A stretch of 64,000 nucleotides of DNA from Hyphomicrobiales bacterium (GTDB lineage Bacteria > Pseudomonadota > Alphaproteobacteria > Rhizobiales > Devosiaceae), in contig JALSII010000036.1 in NCBI GenBank assembly GCA_026981645.1, forward strand, positions 1 through 64,000. The letters are read 5' to 3'. A program made the position numbers and the translations under genes. Below the pieces are notes generated by a model. That model was not told the DNA's origin. It made no database searches and saw only the letters and a list, made by a program, of their open reading frames with translations. Position 1 is the stretch's first letter. Every line of letters starts with the position of its first letter. Shown piece after piece: positions 20,490 through 28,690 of the stretch.

Positions 20490-20518
20490 ATACTAGTTTC
20501 GATTTTACGCTTGAACAA
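20490..20518 (-). promoter_or_regulatory. Candidate sigma-70-type promoter for pdhA
   Basis: On the minus strand TTGTTC is followed after 17 bases by TAGTAT. A transcript starting here would have a leader of about 55 bases before the pdhA ATG. The -35 box is a four-of-six match and the -10 box also four of six, so this is only a candidate. Confidence 0.35.
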
Positions 20519-20631
20519 GAATTTCACAAGGCAGAATATCCCGTTTAATACCGCTGCCAATGCATTGAAATAGAATCGAAAAATCTATTTAACCGAAATT
20601 AGGTTAATAAGAAATATCAACCAGATACAGG

Positions 20632-20952
20632 CTAATTCGCTTCGCCGACACGCACGATGATATCTTCAGGATCTGCCATCGATAAAAGAGCACGCGCCTT
20701 TTCGCTCAGCAGATCCGGATCAAGCCTCTTGGGGTTAAGCAGATCAATCCGCAGTTCATAAGCATCAATTTGCGCCTGTAAGGCAGCCTCTTGATCACGC
20801 AGCTCCTCAATATCCAGCAGCATCTGTTTTTGACTGTCGGTTCCGAACTGACCATTGACCGCCGAATAGCCCAAGTAGGCCTGAAAGGTGATCAGGGCCG
20901 CGCCAATCACAAAGTGGCGATAAACGGTGGAGCGTTTGAAGCGCGTGGACAT
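20632..20952 (-). CDS. ftsB: Septum formation initiator FtsB/DivIC-like protein
   Basis: The 106-aa protein has a single N-terminal membrane segment (YRHFVIGAALITFQAYLGY) followed by a coiled coil (QMLLDIEELRDQEAALQAQIDAYELRI, read in parts), the layout of FtsB/DivIC division proteins. The C-terminal LDPDLLSEKARALLSM motif is typical of the alphaproteobacterial family located between pdhA and eno. It probably joins FtsL and FtsQ at the divisome. Confidence 0.88.
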   Translation of the reverse strand: MSTRFKRSTVYRHFVIGAALITFQAYLGYSAVNGQFGTDSQKQMLLDIEELRDQEAALQAQIDAYELRIDLLNPKRLDPDLLSEKARALLSMADPEDIIVRVGEAN

Positions 20953-21049
20953 GAGACAGGTGTTCGCAGGTAGGTGGCACTTGCTGTTGTTATTATCAAC
21001 AAACCGTTAAGGGAGCGTTGCCTTGTTGGCTCTTGTCCGGCGTGCCGCA

Positions 21050-21247
21050 ATGCAAAGCATGGAAAATATTGAAAATGTTCGCCAGGCTTTTGCCAGCCAA
21101 AACATGTGGTGCAAAGAGCTGGGCTTGCCATTCACAGCGCGTCTGCTTGCAGGCTTGGGAGAAGCGCTTGAACATACAAGCGCAACCGGCACCCGGATTC
21201 CGGGTTGGGCCGGGCAGTCCCGTGCCAGATTTGCGACTCTGATGTAA
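21050..21247 (+). pseudogene. Truncated DUF2332-like N-terminal fragment
   Basis: An open frame from the ATG at 21050 encodes 65 residues resembling the beginning of DUF2332 proteins: an N-terminal VRQAFASQNMWCKELG, then LPFTARLLAGLGEAL and a GTRIPGWAG segment. It ends at a TAA at 21245-21247, whereas family members I know of are over 300 aa. Beyond the stop the same frame continues with SIHGISDMP-like sequence for a while but no long frame follows. I read it as the remains of a decayed gene. A short standalone ORF or a chance match are the alternatives. Confidence 0.4.
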
Positions 21248-21610
21248 AGCATTCACGGTATATCCGATATGCCCACTGCAACACCCCCAGTCTTTATCCC
21301 GATTTTGCACATGCAGTCCCATAAACGGAAGACGGTTTTACCTCAGACAAACCGGGAGATTTGAGCCGGTCCCTTTTTTTCTGCCCATGAGCGATAACGA
21401 AGCCGTTATCAGGCCCGCCCCAGCCTTGAATCTGCTGGCACAAAATGAAAAGAAACATCTGACTACCGTATTGGCAAAACCAATTGTTGTTATATTGCAA
21501 GGGCTTCCAGTGACTGGAGTGGTGCGATGCCGCATCCGGGTGACCGCACCTGACAAGCGACAAAGAGGGGTTTGCCGACTGCTGGGCAGAGCGAAACAGG
21601 GTATCATGCG
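21248..21610. other. Non-coding stretch upstream of the cytochrome c gene
   Basis: About 360 bp without a convincing gene. It contains a perfect hairpin GATAACG-AAGC-CGTTATC at 21393-21410 without a T-run after it on either strand, so it does not look like a terminator. The promoter of the downstream cytochrome gene is probably in the AT-richer part near 21470-21500. A 75-codon open frame here has no recognisable features. Confidence 0.4.
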
Positions 21611-22045
21611 ATGATCAAAAAGATAAAAGAACTATTTATGCCCGTGCTGATTGCCGGTGTATTTATTGGTGGTCTGGTGCTTATGTTTACGGGCAACAAC
21701 GGCTCCGGGGGCGGCAACACGATCCAGGTGATTGTCCCTGAACTTACAGCACTGGGTGAAGAGGGCAAAGTCCTGTTTGATGCCAGTTGTGCATCATGCC
21801 ATGGCGACAACGCCGCAGGTTCTGACCGGGCCCCTCCCCTTGTTCACGATATATACAATCCCGGGCATCATGGGGATGAAGCCTTTGTGCGTGCGGCCAT
21901 GAACGGCGTGCGCGCCCACCACTGGGCCTTTGGCAACATGCCAGCCATCACCAACGTTACTGAGGACGACGTACTCAAAATTATCCGTTATGTCCGTGAA
22001 TTGCAGGTTGCCAACGGCATAGCGACCGTAGAACATATTATGTAG
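21611..22045 (+). CDS. Membrane-anchored c-type cytochrome
   Basis: The 144-aa protein has an N-terminal membrane anchor at about 8-27 (FMPVLIAGVFIGGLVLMF), a Gly-rich linker and one cytochrome c domain with the haem motif CASCH at residues 60-64 and a likely axial Met in FGNMPAI near 115. It is a class I monohaem cytochrome facing the periplasm. The start at 21611 (MIKKIKELF) is favoured because the anchor follows directly. The electron partners cannot be told; no oxidase gene is adjacent. Confidence 0.88.
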   Translation: MIKKIKELFMPVLIAGVFIGGLVLMFTGNNGSGGGNTIQVIVPELTALGEEGKVLFDASCASCHGDNAAGSDRAPPLVHDIYNPGHHGDEAFVRAAMNGVRAHHWAFGNMPAITNVTEDDVLKIIRYVRELQVANGIATVEHIM

Positions 22046-22118
22046 CGCCTGTGGTAACAGGGTAAAAGCGCACTTTTTCGCGGCCATGATATTTAACTTA
22101 TAATTCAGGGAGCTTCTC

Positions 22119-22715
22119 ATGAGTTGGGAAACTGCACTGGTTGTTTTTGTTTTTGGCGCGCACATCGTTCTGGCGGTGCTGGTTCTGGTTTCTTTGTTGC
22201 GCAAGATTGGCGCTGAGCCGGAGCTTGATACCAACGGGCGAAAAATTTTACGCCCATCCCGCGTGTTGCTGTGGACCGGCATTCTGCTGGCCATCTGGAG
22301 CGGGCTGGGCCTTTATATGACAGTCAAGGCACTTGCAAGCGAACGAGTGGTGGCCAGCGGTGTACTGGTTGGACTGATGGTAATGCTGACTGCCGGTCTG
22401 ATGGGAATCTGGATTCTGACCCGCTATTTCAGCTTCCGCATCACCTGGGACGAAGATACGCTTGAGGTGACGGACTGGCGTAGAAATCATCGGCAATACA
22501 GGTGGAGCGATCTCAAGGAACTGGCAGAACGTCGCGGCACAGAAAATATCTATGGGCTGGTTGAGCCGGGACAGACCGAAGTAAGAATATTCGATCTGGA
22601 ATTGCGTTTTGAAAATGGCGGGCTGGTCCGTACCGCGCCAAATCTGGTGGGTTATTACGCTTTTCTGAGCGATGCCGGACGGCACTGGAAAACAATACAG
22701 CGCAGATCCTCGTAA
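22119..22715 (+). CDS. Membrane protein with C-terminal PH-like domain, unknown function
   Basis: The 198-aa protein has three predicted membrane helices at about 5-27, 48-69 and 78-102, followed by a soluble C-terminal part of about 95 residues. That part (FRITWDEDTLEVTDWRRNHRQYRWSDL, read in parts, then LELRFENGGLVRTAPNLVGYYAFL) has the strand pattern of bacterial PH-type domains, as seen in small membrane proteins such as YdbT-like families. It lies 73 bp after the cytochrome gene and may share its transcript. No specific function can be assigned. Confidence 0.75.
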   Translation: MSWETALVVFVFGAHIVLAVLVLVSLLRKIGAEPELDTNGRKILRPSRVLLWTGILLAIWSGLGLYMTVKALASERVVASGVLVGLMVMLTAGLMGIWILTRYFSFRITWDEDTLEVTDWRRNHRQYRWSDLKELAERRGTENIYGLVEPGQTEVRIFDLELRFENGGLVRTAPNLVGYYAFLSDAGRHWKTIQRRSS

Positions 22716-22723
22716 CCATCAGG

Positions 22724-23818
22724 TCAAAGCCAGAATTTCCACCACCAGTTGAATTTTCGCTTCACGATTCTTGTGGTGAGCCATTCCACCGCTGTCATCT
22801 GTGCGCTGCCGGAGCCTGCATTCATGGTGATGGTGAAGGCAAAATCCGACTTGGGCACAAGGATTGCCTGACAAAAGAAGGTGCCCGCCGAACCGTTTAT
22901 GCCCGAATAGGTCACCCCTTCCAGCACGCCATTGGCAACACCCAGGCAAAAGCCCTTATAGGCAAAGTGAATTTTGTTGCAGGTCGCGGGGGCCAGATAT
23001 CCCTCCCTGCCCGTCAGGCCGCCAAGGTTCAGGCGGACAAACTCGGCAAAATCCAGGGGCGTCATCGACAGATCACCTGCCGGGGCGATCAGGTCGGGCA
23101 GCGCATATTCGTGGGTAGGGTGAAACTTGATGATTTTGTCGTTGCCAATCATATGCCCCCACGGCTGGTCAGTGCCCAACGTGTTGGGCCAGCCGATGGC
23201 GATTTTTAGCCTCAGTTCTTTGGAGATGTGTTCAACAACGCCCGCATAATTGGTCTCCAGGACCTTTTCGATCATTGCCGAGGCCAAAGTATAGCTGGCA
23301 TTGGAATAAAGATGCACGAAGGTGCCGTTGCTCTTTTTTTGAGCGGCAGGGGGCAATTGCAACAGGAATTTTATGAACTCGTCCCGCCGCGAAGGGGCCT
23401 CCGGGTCTATCTCCGGAAAATCCTCTCCCCCCGAAGTATAGGGCTTGATACCTGCCTCACACAGGAACAGGTCCTCCAGAGTGATTTCGCCATAGTTTGT
23501 GTCCGCTTCTGCCTCCATCTCCGGAAAAATCTCAAAAAACCTTGTTTCCCAGGTGAGCTTTCCCTGCTCGACCAGCTTGCCTGCAACAACTGCCAGCACC
23601 GACTTGGAGCAGGAGCCGATATGGAAAAAATCGTTGAGAGTTATCGCCTCATCGGTGTCGAACTGGCGCACACCGTCCAGCTGCACCGTTTGCAGGCCGT
23701 TGGAATTCATCACCGTGACCACGATGGCGGGAATGTTGAACTTGCGGCGCGCTTTGGAAATGAGACCCGCCACAAACCTGTCATCGGCATTTTGCATATT
23801 TCTGGCGGTGGTGGGCAT
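22724..23818 (-). CDS. Beta-lactamase-fold serine hydrolase
   Basis: The 364-aa protein belongs to the class C beta-lactamase/penicillin-binding-like family, most often esterases or D-aminopeptidases rather than true beta-lactamases. The catalytic SxxK is SCSK in HIGSCSKSVLAV near residue 74, and the second motif is YSN in HLYSNASYTLASAMI near 172. There is no signal peptide, so it is probably cytoplasmic. It ends 8 bp from the end of the convergent membrane-protein gene and lies 33 bp downstream of eno. The substrate is unknown. Confidence 0.85.
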   Translation of the reverse strand: MPTTARNMQNADDRFVAGLISKARRKFNIPAIVVTVMNSNGLQTVQLDGVRQFDTDEAITLNDFFHIGSCSKSVLAVVAGKLVEQGKLTWETRFFEIFPEMEAEADTNYGEITLEDLFLCEAGIKPYTSGGEDFPEIDPEAPSRRDEFIKFLLQLPPAAQKKSNGTFVHLYSNASYTLASAMIEKVLETNYAGVVEHISKELRLKIAIGWPNTLGTDQPWGHMIGNDKIIKFHPTHEYALPDLIAPAGDLSMTPLDFAEFVRLNLGGLTGREGYLAPATCNKIHFAYKGFCLGVANGVLEGVTYSGINGSAGTFFCQAILVPKSDFAFTITMNAGSGSAQMTAVEWLTTRIVKRKFNWWWKFWL

Positions 23819-23851
23819 CGGTTCAGTCGACTCCGGTTGAGACCAAGGGGA

Positions 23852-25156
<1,305 letters not shown>

Positions 25157-25164
25157 TCACGGGC

Positions 25165-25194
25165 TTGATACGCCTAGCAGGAAAAAATTGGAAG
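25165..25194 (+). repeat. Direct repeat copy 1 (eno side)
   Basis: A 30-bp sequence from TTGATACGCCTAG to AAAATTGGAAG is found again at 27748-27777 with one mismatch (C here, A there, at base 14). Flanking bases on both sides differ, so the homology ends sharply. The pair flanks the acyltransferase gene. Confidence 0.85.
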
Positions 25195-25269
25195 AGATGA
25201 AAAGTCTTACAGACGGAGTATGCGGAGCAAATAGAGTACATGAAAACAGCGAAACGGTAGCGCCCCCCT

Positions 25270-27237
25270 TCACTGGGCAGAAAAAATGTCCATCAGGTCC
25301 GGGTAACGTTCACGTATCCGGCTGCCAATAAGTCTGGCTCCTGAAAGTGTCCAATGTCCATAGTCTGGAAAAACCGGAAATCCGTCTGCGGTAAAGAATG
25401 TACATTGATCATCGGGGCAGATGAACTGGATTTTATCGATGTATATATTGCCTTGTGATTGAATGATGTCGACGAAACCCTTCTGAACATCTGGCTGCAT
25501 GCGGGATATTCCGTAATTCATCTGCAAATTAAGGTCCGACACTTCTGAACTGATGTTATTATTGCGGATATAATTTTGCGGCGCGGGCGAAAATTCAACC
25601 GTGGGGCCGAATATTGCTATTTTTGCATCAGGGAGGGATTCCTGAATGATACTTTCCATGGCTTCTGCTAAAGCAGCGTTGAAAACGCTTGCCTTCCCTC
25701 CCCGTGAAGTCAACACGACGCCATCAACAGAACTTTTTGAGGCCGTGTCCAACGCGTAACGCACAAGCTTTGCACAACTTCTTGCGTTTTGCCTCACATT
25801 TGACATGTCGCTGCGGGCCATGAGAGCAAATGTGCGCAAACCGCAACCGGCACCTGTTGCCTGCAGGAAATTTATGTCCGGATAATTCTCAGACAGTGCT
25901 ACATAAAGGTCAGCGCCGTGAGAATCACCCAATACAAGAATATTTGGCTTTTCCTGAGAAATGGTCAGGCAAGCATCATAGTTAGCTAGATAATCGTCAA
26001 TTTCACCTTCCTTAAAGTGACAAACCCCCATTCGAATTGCAGCGCTGCGCTGTTGGCGGGCTTTTGGAAACAACTCCAAGATTGAAGCATTTTGAACGCC
26101 GTAGGATACACCACTACGCTGGGGTACTCCGCCGGTAAGAACACCGAATGCGCCAAATGAGACACCAGCCAGGACAGCGATCGAGAAGAACACATAAATA
26201 TGCCGTCTTCGCGGCATGAGGCTTTTCCTGCGAAATGGTGTTTCAATAAAATGATAGGATGCGATAGAGAGCACAAACGAAACCAGTACGCCCAATGTCA
26301 GATGGAAATGGGTTGCTCCGGGCCATCGAACAAAGATGAATACAAAAATTACCCAGTGCCAGAGATACAAGGAGTAAGAAATTTTACCAACATAGACGAC
26401 CGGCCCAAAAGAAAGAAATCTGCGCAGAAGGTCGTTTCCGGCTCCAGCGACTATTATCAGTGCGGAACCCAAGACCGGAGGAATAGCGGCAATTCCGGGA
26501 AATGGTGTTGCCTCTGTATAAAAAATAACCGGCAGCACAATAAGGATGATACCTGCCAGACGTGCAAGTGCGGCCAGGGAAGCATTGGTGATTGATCTTC
26601 CGCTAAACGCCAGGACCGAACCCAGCATCAACTCCCAAATACGCGAAAAACTATTGTAAAAGGCGGTATCAATATATCCGTTCCGAACCCAGTCGATGGA
26701 AAGCCACAAAGAACCGACAAACAATGCAATAACAGCCAGGAAAGCGGCGTTGCGGTTTTTTGAGAAAACCAGCAGCATGAAGCTTGGAAAGAACAGATAG
26801 TACTGCTCTTCAATCGAAAGGGACCATGTGTGTAGCAGCGGTTTGGCTGCTGCCGGAGCATCAAAATATCCAGATTCCGAGAGGAACAGCCAATTGGAAG
26901 CAAAACCGAAGAAAGCGAGGATGCTGGCAGAAAAATCTTTGAACAGGTCGTTTGGGTAATAGAGGAAGGTGTATGTTATGGCGAACAATATTACGGGAAC
27001 AATAGCAGGCAGAAGCCGCCGGATGCGCCGCTCGTAGAAGCGGGCAAGACTAAAATTGCCCTGCACGATGTCGTTCATTATTATTGAGGTGATGAGAAAT
27101 CCGGATATGACAAAAAAAACGTCTACACCGGTATAACCGCCTTCCCATCCCGGAATCCCGGCATGAAACAATACCACCGAAACTACGGCAACTGCCCTGA
27201 GGCCGTCAATGTCTGGCCTGTATGCAAGTGCCATCAT
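25270..27237 (-). CDS. Acyltransferase-3/OafA-type membrane protein with C-terminal SGNH domain
   Basis: The 655-aa protein combines an acyltransferase-3 membrane domain (about 1-360, ten or so helices, starting YRPDIDGLRAVAVVSVVLFHAG with the conserved His) with a C-terminal SGNH domain (about 420-655) that carries GDSHGADL and DYGHWTLSG (catalytic Asp and His). Such proteins O-acetylate lipopolysaccharide, peptidoglycan-linked or exopolysaccharide sugars. The gene is visibly AT-richer than its neighbours, interrupts the backbone between eno and pyrG, and is bracketed by a 30-bp direct repeat, all consistent with acquisition. Start is 27237 or the next codon (MMALAY). Confidence 0.92.
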   Translation of the reverse strand: MMALAYRPDIDGLRAVAVVSVVLFHAGIPGWEGGYTGVDVFFVISGFLITSIIMNDIVQGNFSLARFYERRIRRLLPAIVPVILFAITYTFLYYPNDLFKDFSASILAFFGFASNWLFLSESGYFDAPAAAKPLLHTWSLSIEEQYYLFFPSFMLLVFSKNRNAAFLAVIALFVGSLWLSIDWVRNGYIDTAFYNSFSRIWELMLGSVLAFSGRSITNASLAALARLAGIILIVLPVIFYTEATPFPGIAAIPPVLGSALIIVAGAGNDLLRRFLSFGPVVYVGKISYSLYLWHWVIFVFIFVRWPGATHFHLTLGVLVSFVLSIASYHFIETPFRRKSLMPRRRHIYVFFSIAVLAGVSFGAFGVLTGGVPQRSGVSYGVQNASILELFPKARQQRSAAIRMGVCHFKEGEIDDYLANYDACLTISQEKPNILVLGDSHGADLYVALSENYPDINFLQATGAGCGLRTFALMARSDMSNVRQNARSCAKLVRYALDTASKSSVDGVVLTSRGGKASVFNAALAEAMESIIQESLPDAKIAIFGPTVEFSPAPQNYIRNNNISSEVSDLNLQMNYGISRMQPDVQKGFVDIIQSQGNIYIDKIQFICPDDQCTFFTADGFPVFPDYGHWTLSGARLIGSRIRERYPDLMDIFSAQ

Positions 27238-27747
27238 ATTATCTCAAAATCACACGCGGGAGGCATAAATAATTTTTACCACAATTGCAAGAATACGCCT
27301 GAGGGAAAATGAAAGGTCGCTCCAGCAACAAGGCTGACCGGCAATTGCGCCTGTCATTGACAAGGGTTTTGTGCCCGGTCCAGCCTGCCAGTCGGGTATT
27401 TCACGCTGGGGAGGGCGAAGGGTTTTGCGGCGCTTTAGCGTCAAAACAGAAAATTATGCAGTGGCGATATCAACCGTCCTTGTGCCGTGTTTATTTAGAA
27501 AAATTCACGGGGACAGCGGGAATGAGTAAAACACTTCAAGCCGATATTTTACAGGATATCAGTACTGACAGAGCCCAAAGTACCTTTGAAAAAAACGCTG
27601 GACGGGCTGTTGGCAACGATTATTATTTCCGCGGGTCCAACCTCACCGACAAACGCCGCCGGTGCCGGCTGGTACGATTATGTCTGGACGACATTTTTCT
27701 GTGCGAATCTTGGCGAGGAACTTACCCGTTTGATACAAATCGCGAGG
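27238..27747. other. Non-coding stretch inside the repeat-bounded segment
   Basis: About 510 bp with no supported gene. Two overlapping plus-strand frames run here, one of them (from 27586) starting with a short hydrophobic segment, MKKTLDGLLATIIISAG. Neither shows a family match, and both run into the peroxiredoxin terminator region. The minus-strand promoter of the acyltransferase gene is expected close to 27240-27300. Confidence 0.4.
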
Positions 27748-27777
27748 TTGATACGCCTAGAAGGAAAAAATTGGAAG
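27748..27777 (+). repeat. Direct repeat copy 2 (peroxiredoxin side)
   Basis: This is the second copy of the 30-bp repeat at 25165-25194, in the same orientation, 29 of 30 bases identical. The start-to-start distance is 2583 bp. It lies about 40 bp beyond the terminator hairpin of the peroxiredoxin gene. Confidence 0.85.
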
Positions 27778-27810
27778 GTCCCCGCCCTTATTCCTAAGAA
27801 GAAAAAGAAC

Positions 27811-27846
27811 AAAAAAACCCGCGCTGCATTTCTTGTGCAGCGCGGG
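27811..27846 (-). terminator. Rho-independent terminator of the peroxiredoxin gene
   Basis: An 11-bp perfect stem (CCCGCGCTGCA / TGCAGCGCGGG, 27818-27846) with a 7-base loop is followed on the minus strand by seven T residues (27817-27811). It lies 25 bp after the peroxiredoxin stop codon. Confidence 0.9.
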
Positions 27847-27871
27847 CATGTTTTTGCTTCAAGGCCCCAGA

Positions 27872-28498
27872 TTAAAGTTTCGTGGTACGCAGATAGGGCC
27901 GGATGGTTTCAAAGCCGTTAGGATATTTTCTGGCAGCGTCCTCATCAGAAACCGAAAGCGGAATAATCACCTCGCCGCCCGGCGTCCAGTCGGCAGGAGT
28001 GGCAACGGTTTTGGCATCAGCCAGTTGCAGCGCATCAATTACGCGCAAGATTTCATCAAAGTTCCGCCCCACATTCATGGGGTAGGTCAGGGTCAGGCGG
28101 ACCTTTTTGTCCGGGTCGATAATAAACACCGAGCGAACGGCATGGGTTGAGTCCTCATTGGGATGGATCATGTCGTAAAGTTGAGATACTTCCAGACTTT
28201 TGTCCGCAATGATGGGAAATTTCAATTCGGTATTCTGAGTGTCATTAACGTCGGAAATCCACTTGTTGTGTTCATCCACACTGTCCGTTGAAAGACCAAT
28301 TGGCTTGACGTTGCGCGATGCAAACTCTTCGGCAAGCTGGGAAGTACGGCCCATCTCTGTAGTGCACACAGGGGTAAAATCAGCCGGGTGGCTGAAAAAA
28401 AAGACCCATGAATTGCCAATCCACTCATGGAAGTTGATATTGCCCTGTGTCGTATCGGCGGTGAAATTGGGGGCGGTGTCGCCCAGACGCACGCTCAT
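27872..28498 (-). CDS. 1-Cys peroxiredoxin (Prx6 type)
   Basis: The 208-aa enzyme reduces peroxides using a single catalytic cysteine. It carries HPADFTPVCTTEMG near residue 40, the PVCTTE signature of the Prx6 subfamily, and the C-terminal extension typical of that group (VRLTLTYPMNVGRNFDE). The start at 28498 (MSVRLGDTAPNF) has an AGGAG Shine-Dalgarno nine bases upstream; an open frame extends 40 codons further but without family similarity. It is an independent unit with its own terminator. Confidence 0.95.
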   Translation of the reverse strand: MSVRLGDTAPNFTADTTQGNINFHEWIGNSWVFFFSHPADFTPVCTTEMGRTSQLAEEFASRNVKPIGLSTDSVDEHNKWISDVNDTQNTELKFPIIADKSLEVSQLYDMIHPNEDSTHAVRSVFIIDPDKKVRLTLTYPMNVGRNFDEILRVIDALQLADAKTVATPADWTPGGEVIIPLSVSDEDAARKYPNGFETIRPYLRTTKL

Positions 28499-28579
28499 TT
28501 GAATTGCTCCTGAAAAGGGGTTGGATTTGATGCACCCCATATAGCCATTCACAAGAGTGAAACAATGCCTTGCGACAAA

Positions 28580-28615
28580 GAAAAAAGCGCCGGAACCCGG
28601 CAGGGGTTCCGGCGC
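28580..28615 (-). terminator. Rho-independent terminator of the glp operon
   Basis: An 11-bp stem (GCGCCGGAACC / GGTTCCGGCGC, 28587-28615) with a CGGCAGG loop, followed on the minus strand by a run of T residues (28586-28581). It lies about 75 bp beyond the glpV stop, at the end of the glycerol operon and upstream of the peroxiredoxin gene. Confidence 0.88.
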
Positions 28616-28690
28616 CATTTTTGGCGGGGCCTATCCTGAAAGTGCGCGGAATTAATTTCCGTCTTTTTTCATGACCCCATCAAGTTTGGC

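Noticed and set aside
21393-21410. GATAACG-AAGC-CGTTATC hairpin as a terminator
   Set aside because: There is no T-run after it on either strand and no gene ends nearby.
21387-21614. 75-codon frame before the cytochrome c gene
   Set aside because: It has no domain, and it overlaps the hairpin region and the true start of the cytochrome gene.
22724-23818. True beta-lactamase (antibiotic resistance)
   Set aside because: There is no signal peptide, and the SCSK and YSN motifs with this length fit the broad serine hydrolase family rather than a secreted AmpC.
27309-27921. Overlapping plus-strand frames between the acyltransferase and peroxiredoxin genes
   Set aside because: They run into the peroxiredoxin terminator and end on the opposite strand of that gene; neither has a recognisable domain or good ribosome-binding site.
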